Shown here: piece after piece, positions 15,493 through 18,005 of the stretch
Layout: every line of letters begins with the position of its first letter
Position numbering within the stretch: the first letter of the stretch is position 1
Notes under the pieces: model-generated
Seen by the model: the letters and a program-made list of their open reading frames with translations, nothing else
The model's database searches: none
Told to the model about the DNA's origin: nothing
Made by a program: the position numbers and the translations under genes
Source: Bacteroidota bacterium
GTDB lineage: Bacteria > Bacteroidota > Bacteroidia > Chitinophagales > Chitinophagaceae
DNA length: 18,005 nt
Direction of reading: 5' to 3'
Assembly (NCBI GenBank): GCA_023430465.1
Contig: JAEZAM010000136.1
Span: 1 to 18,005 of the forward strand

Positions 15493-17268
15493 ATGCCCCT
15501 CGTTAAGGAAATAAAACCGCTGGTAGTAAAGGCTTTGCTGGATCTATATGGAATTGAAGTGGATCGATCGGCACTGACGGTGAGCACGACCAAACCTGAA
15601 TTTGAAGGCGACTATACGGTCGTTCTTTTTTCATTTGTGAAGCAGTTTCGCACATCACCCGAGCAATTAGGAAAGGCGCTCGGCGAAAAGCTGGTCGCTG
15701 ATAATCCCGATGTGTTCTCCGCCTCCAATACGATCAAGGGCTTTCTGAACCTGACGGTAACGGATGCATGGTGGAACCGGTTCCTTACGGCAAACTTTGC
15801 TGTTCCTGTTTCCTCCCAACAGGAAGGACCTGCGCGTAACGTGATCGTCGAATATTCCTCTCCCAATACCAACAAACCGCTGCACCTGGGACATCTCCGG
15901 AACAATTTCCTGGGATGGAGCATTGCTGAAATCCTCAAAGAAACCGGCAATAAAGTTTTTAAGACATCGATTCTGAACGACCGTGGGATACACATTTGCA
16001 AATCGATGATCTCCTGGCAGCTATTTGCCAATGGCGCAACACCGGAATCGACCGGCATTAAGGGTGATCACCTGGTAGGCGATTACTATGTTCTGTGGGG
16101 TGAAGAGCATAAAAAACAAATTGGCAAGCTGGTGGCTGATGGTATGTCGCCCGAGGAAGCTGATAAATCAACGGATATTCTGAAAGCCACCCAGCAGATG
16201 TTACAGGCCTGGGAAAACGGCGACCCCCAGGTTCGCGCGCTCTGGCAGAAAATGAATGGCTGGGTCTATGAGGGAATGAACGAGACTTACCGGAAGATCG
16301 GCAGCGATTTCGATAAAAGTTATTTTGAAAGTGATACCTACCTGCTCGGTAAGGAGATAGTACAGGAAGGCCTTGAAAAAGGCGTTTTCTATCGCAAGGA
16401 TGATGGCAGTGTCTGGATCGACCTGACCTCCGAAGGACTGGATGAAAAGTTGGTGATGCGCAAGGACGGCACGTCCGTTTATATCACGCAGGATCTGGGA
16501 CTGGCGGATAGAAAATTTGAGGATTTTCCTTACGAGCAGAGCATATACGTCATTGCCGACGAACAGAACTATCACATGAAGGTCTTGCAACTGATCCTTC
16601 AGAAGCTAGGCAAGCCCTATGCCGCCGGAATCTATCACCTGAGTTATGGAATGGTGGAACTCCCGACCGGCAGAATGAAAACCCGGGAAGGAACCGTGGT
16701 GGATGCGGATGATATGATCGACGAGTTGAAACGGGTGGCGATGGCGAAGACAGAGGAACTTGGTAAGGTAAAAGATTTCAACCCCGGTGAATTGAATGAG
16801 CTATACGAGGTGATCGCCATGGGCGCGTTGAAATTTTTCCTGCTGCGTGTCGATCCAAAAAAACGGATGATCTTCAATCCTGAAGAAAGCATCGACTTTC
16901 ATGGCTTCACAGGTCCGTTTGTTCAGTATACCTACGCACGCATCAGGTCAATACTTCGTCAGCAACAGCCAGCGATGGAGCAACCAGTTTCCAGTGACCT
17001 GTTTCCCCGGGAAAAGGAATTGCTGGTATTATTGGAACAGTATCCAACTGTAGTGGAACAGGCACTGCAGGAGCACAATCCATCTTTGCTTGCGATCTAT
17101 GCCTTCACTATCGCTAAAACTTTTAATTCATTCTATACCGAACACAAAGTGCTGGCCGCCGAGTCGCCGGAGAAGAAGGAACTGCGGCTCCGCATCTGCG
17201 CACTCAGTGCAAATACGATCGCCGCAGCAATGAAGTTATTGGGTATCCGGGTGCCGGAACGGATGTAA
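15493..17268 (+). CDS. argS: Arginyl-tRNA synthetase
   Basis: The 591-aa cytoplasmic class I synthetase attaches Arg to tRNA-Arg. Visible parts are the N-terminal tRNA-recognition domain (about 5-90), the Rossmann core with the HIGH motif as HLGH (131-134, in SSPNTNKPLHLGHLRNN), the degenerate KMSKS loop as RMKTREGTVV (394-403), and the C-terminal DALR anticodon-binding domain (about 470-591, starting GFTGPFVQYTYARIRSIL). Many ArgRS enzymes lack a standard KMSKS, so this is normal. Length fits the family. The start (MPLVKEIKPLVVKALLDLYG) is that expected for Bacteroidota ArgRS, and a perfect -7 box stands just upstream. It is transcribed divergently from the GtrA gene, and its stop is 5 bases from the end of the convergent TPR gene. 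Confidence 0.98.
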   Translation: MPLVKEIKPLVVKALLDLYGIEVDRSALTVSTTKPEFEGDYTVVLFSFVKQFRTSPEQLGKALGEKLVADNPDVFSASNTIKGFLNLTVTDAWWNRFLTANFAVPVSSQQEGPARNVIVEYSSPNTNKPLHLGHLRNNFLGWSIAEILKETGNKVFKTSILNDRGIHICKSMISWQLFANGATPESTGIKGDHLVGDYYVLWGEEHKKQIGKLVADGMSPEEADKSTDILKATQQMLQAWENGDPQVRALWQKMNGWVYEGMNETYRKIGSDFDKSYFESDTYLLGKEIVQEGLEKGVFYRKDDGSVWIDLTSEGLDEKLVMRKDGTSVYITQDLGLADRKFEDFPYEQSIYVIADEQNYHMKVLQLILQKLGKPYAAGIYHLSYGMVELPTGRMKTREGTVVDADDMIDELKRVAMAKTEELGKVKDFNPGELNELYEVIAMGALKFFLLRVDPKKRMIFNPEESIDFHGFTGPFVQYTYARIRSILRQQQPAMEQPVSSDLFPREKELLVLLEQYPTVVEQALQEHNPSLLAIYAFTIAKTFNSFYTEHKVLAAESPEKKELRLRICALSANTIAAAMKLLGIRVPERM

Positions 17269-17273
17269 GCCGC

Positions 17274-18005
17274 TTACAGCCCCAGGCCTTTCTTTTCCTG
17301 TTTCAGTGAAGCCAGGCTTGGATCCATTTCGATGGCTTTGTCGCAAAGCCGTTGGCCTTTTTCCTTGTCCCCTTTTTTCTGATAACACATCCCGATCATG
17401 TAAAGTGCTGATGCATTCTTCATGTCAAATTCCAGCATTTTATCCCAGTGATCCATGGCCTCCTGGTATTTTCCCTTGTCGTAGTATGCTTCAGCGATCA
17501 TGTTCAGGATGTTCATGTCACTCGGACGTTTCTTCAGGATCTCCTGTAAGGTGGAAACACCTTTTTCGAGGTTGCCGGTATTCAGATGCGCGATGGCAAG
17601 ATTTTCCAGGTAATCGTTGTCTTTTTTATAACCCTTGTTACCTGCTTCTTCAATATATTTCAGTGCGTTCTTGTCATCGTGCAGGGCATAATAGATGAGG
17701 CCCATTTCGTAGATCCAGTTGTTCTTTGCAGGATCCAGCTCGATCGCTTTCTGGAAGAACGGGATGCTTTGTTTGTAGTTCTGCATGTCCGCATAGCTGC
17801 GTGCGATCATGTACGGTGCTTCTGCGTTGGCAGGATCTTCCTTTTGCGCCTCTGTCAGGTACTTAATGGCATCACCATAATTTTCCTGCTCGTAATTCAC
17901 CTTCCCGACAAAGAAGGCTATCTTCTCTGACGGGCTTAACTGTTTTAATTTTTGTGCATAGACGATCACATCATCATGATGACGCATGTTGAAGGAAAGG
18001 CTCAT
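17274..18005 (-). CDS. Tetratricopeptide-repeat protein (5' end probably outside the window)
   Basis: The visible 243 residues contain about six TPR units at roughly 30-62, 63-96, 97-130, 131-164, 165-198 and 199-232. The TPR pattern (small residue at 8, G/A at 20-24, P near 32) is clear, for example in YKQSIPFFQKAIELDP and YQEAMDHWDKMLEF. The tail (LKQEKKGLGL) is short and basic. The Met at 18005 coincides with the window edge and is followed by what already reads as the second half of a TPR helix pair (VIVYAQKLKQLSPSEK), so the gene most likely continues beyond 18005. A signal peptide, if any, would be there. TPR units bind protein partners; nothing here identifies the partner. The gene is convergent with argS. 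Confidence 0.88.
   Translation of the reverse strand: MSLSFNMRHHDDVIVYAQKLKQLSPSEKIAFFVGKVNYEQENYGDAIKYLTEAQKEDPANAEAPYMIARSYADMQNYKQSIPFFQKAIELDPAKNNWIYEMGLIYYALHDDKNALKYIEEAGNKGYKKDNDYLENLAIAHLNTGNLEKGVSTLQEILKKRPSDMNILNMIAEAYYDKGKYQEAMDHWDKMLEFDMKNASALYMIGMCYQKKGDKEKGQRLCDKAIEMDPSLASLKQEKKGLGL

Overview
The window looks like ordinary chromosome from a member of the Bacteroidota, most likely a Chitinophagaceae-type bacterium of middling GC. Three things point there. Several genes are preceded by the Bacteroidota promoter shape (TTTG or TTG, 19-20 bases, TAnnTTTG) and mostly lack Shine-Dalgarno sequences. The gene content is typical of the phylum: a D-Ala/L-Ala type dipeptide epimerase, a DPE2-like MalQ with two CBM20 modules, a DUF4403 lipoprotein, a GtrA protein with the N-terminus usual in this phylum, and a DnaK ending in EEVK. 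Secreted proteins carry SPII lipoboxes or signal peptides ending in SQ/AQ. The taxonomic call is inference from these features, not a database match.

Layout. Positions 1-1349 (minus): the start of an outer-membrane beta-barrel protein (cut by the window edge), preceded by a dipeptide epimerase gene. 1452-2299 (plus): a secreted protein of unknown function with a good promoter. 2304-5006 (minus): malQ, whose stop lies 4 bases from the previous stop. 5175-6651: a small-gene region with a 51-aa membrane protein (plus) and a 63-aa soluble protein (minus) that share a bidirectional terminator, about 500 bases of repeat-rich non-coding DNA, and a secreted/membrane YqaE-Pmp3 type protein. 6675-10617 (plus): an apparent three-gene operon with a large S41 peptidase whose N-terminal half looks like a decayed duplicate of its catalytic half, followed by two lipoproteins joined by overlapping ends. 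10703-12673 (minus): dnaK with a clear terminator. 12853-14885 (plus): a DUF456 membrane protein and a DUF4403 lipoprotein. 14875-15381 (minus): GtrA, overlapping the DUF4403 gene tail to tail. 15465-17268 (plus): argS. 17274-18005 (minus): a TPR protein cut by the window edge.

The genes do not form one pathway. Housekeeping functions (protein folding, Arg-tRNA charging, maltodextrin use, peptidoglycan dipeptide recycling) alternate with envelope proteins of unknown role. I see no CRISPR array, transposase, phage gene, rRNA or tRNA. The least explained parts are the S41/lipoprotein/CxxCxC-lipoprotein operon, the 63-aa gene with a near-ideal promoter and a roughly 130-base leader, and a 44-base hairpin-bearing repeat present in two intergenic spaces about 7.4 kb apart. 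None of these alone shows a new biological system.
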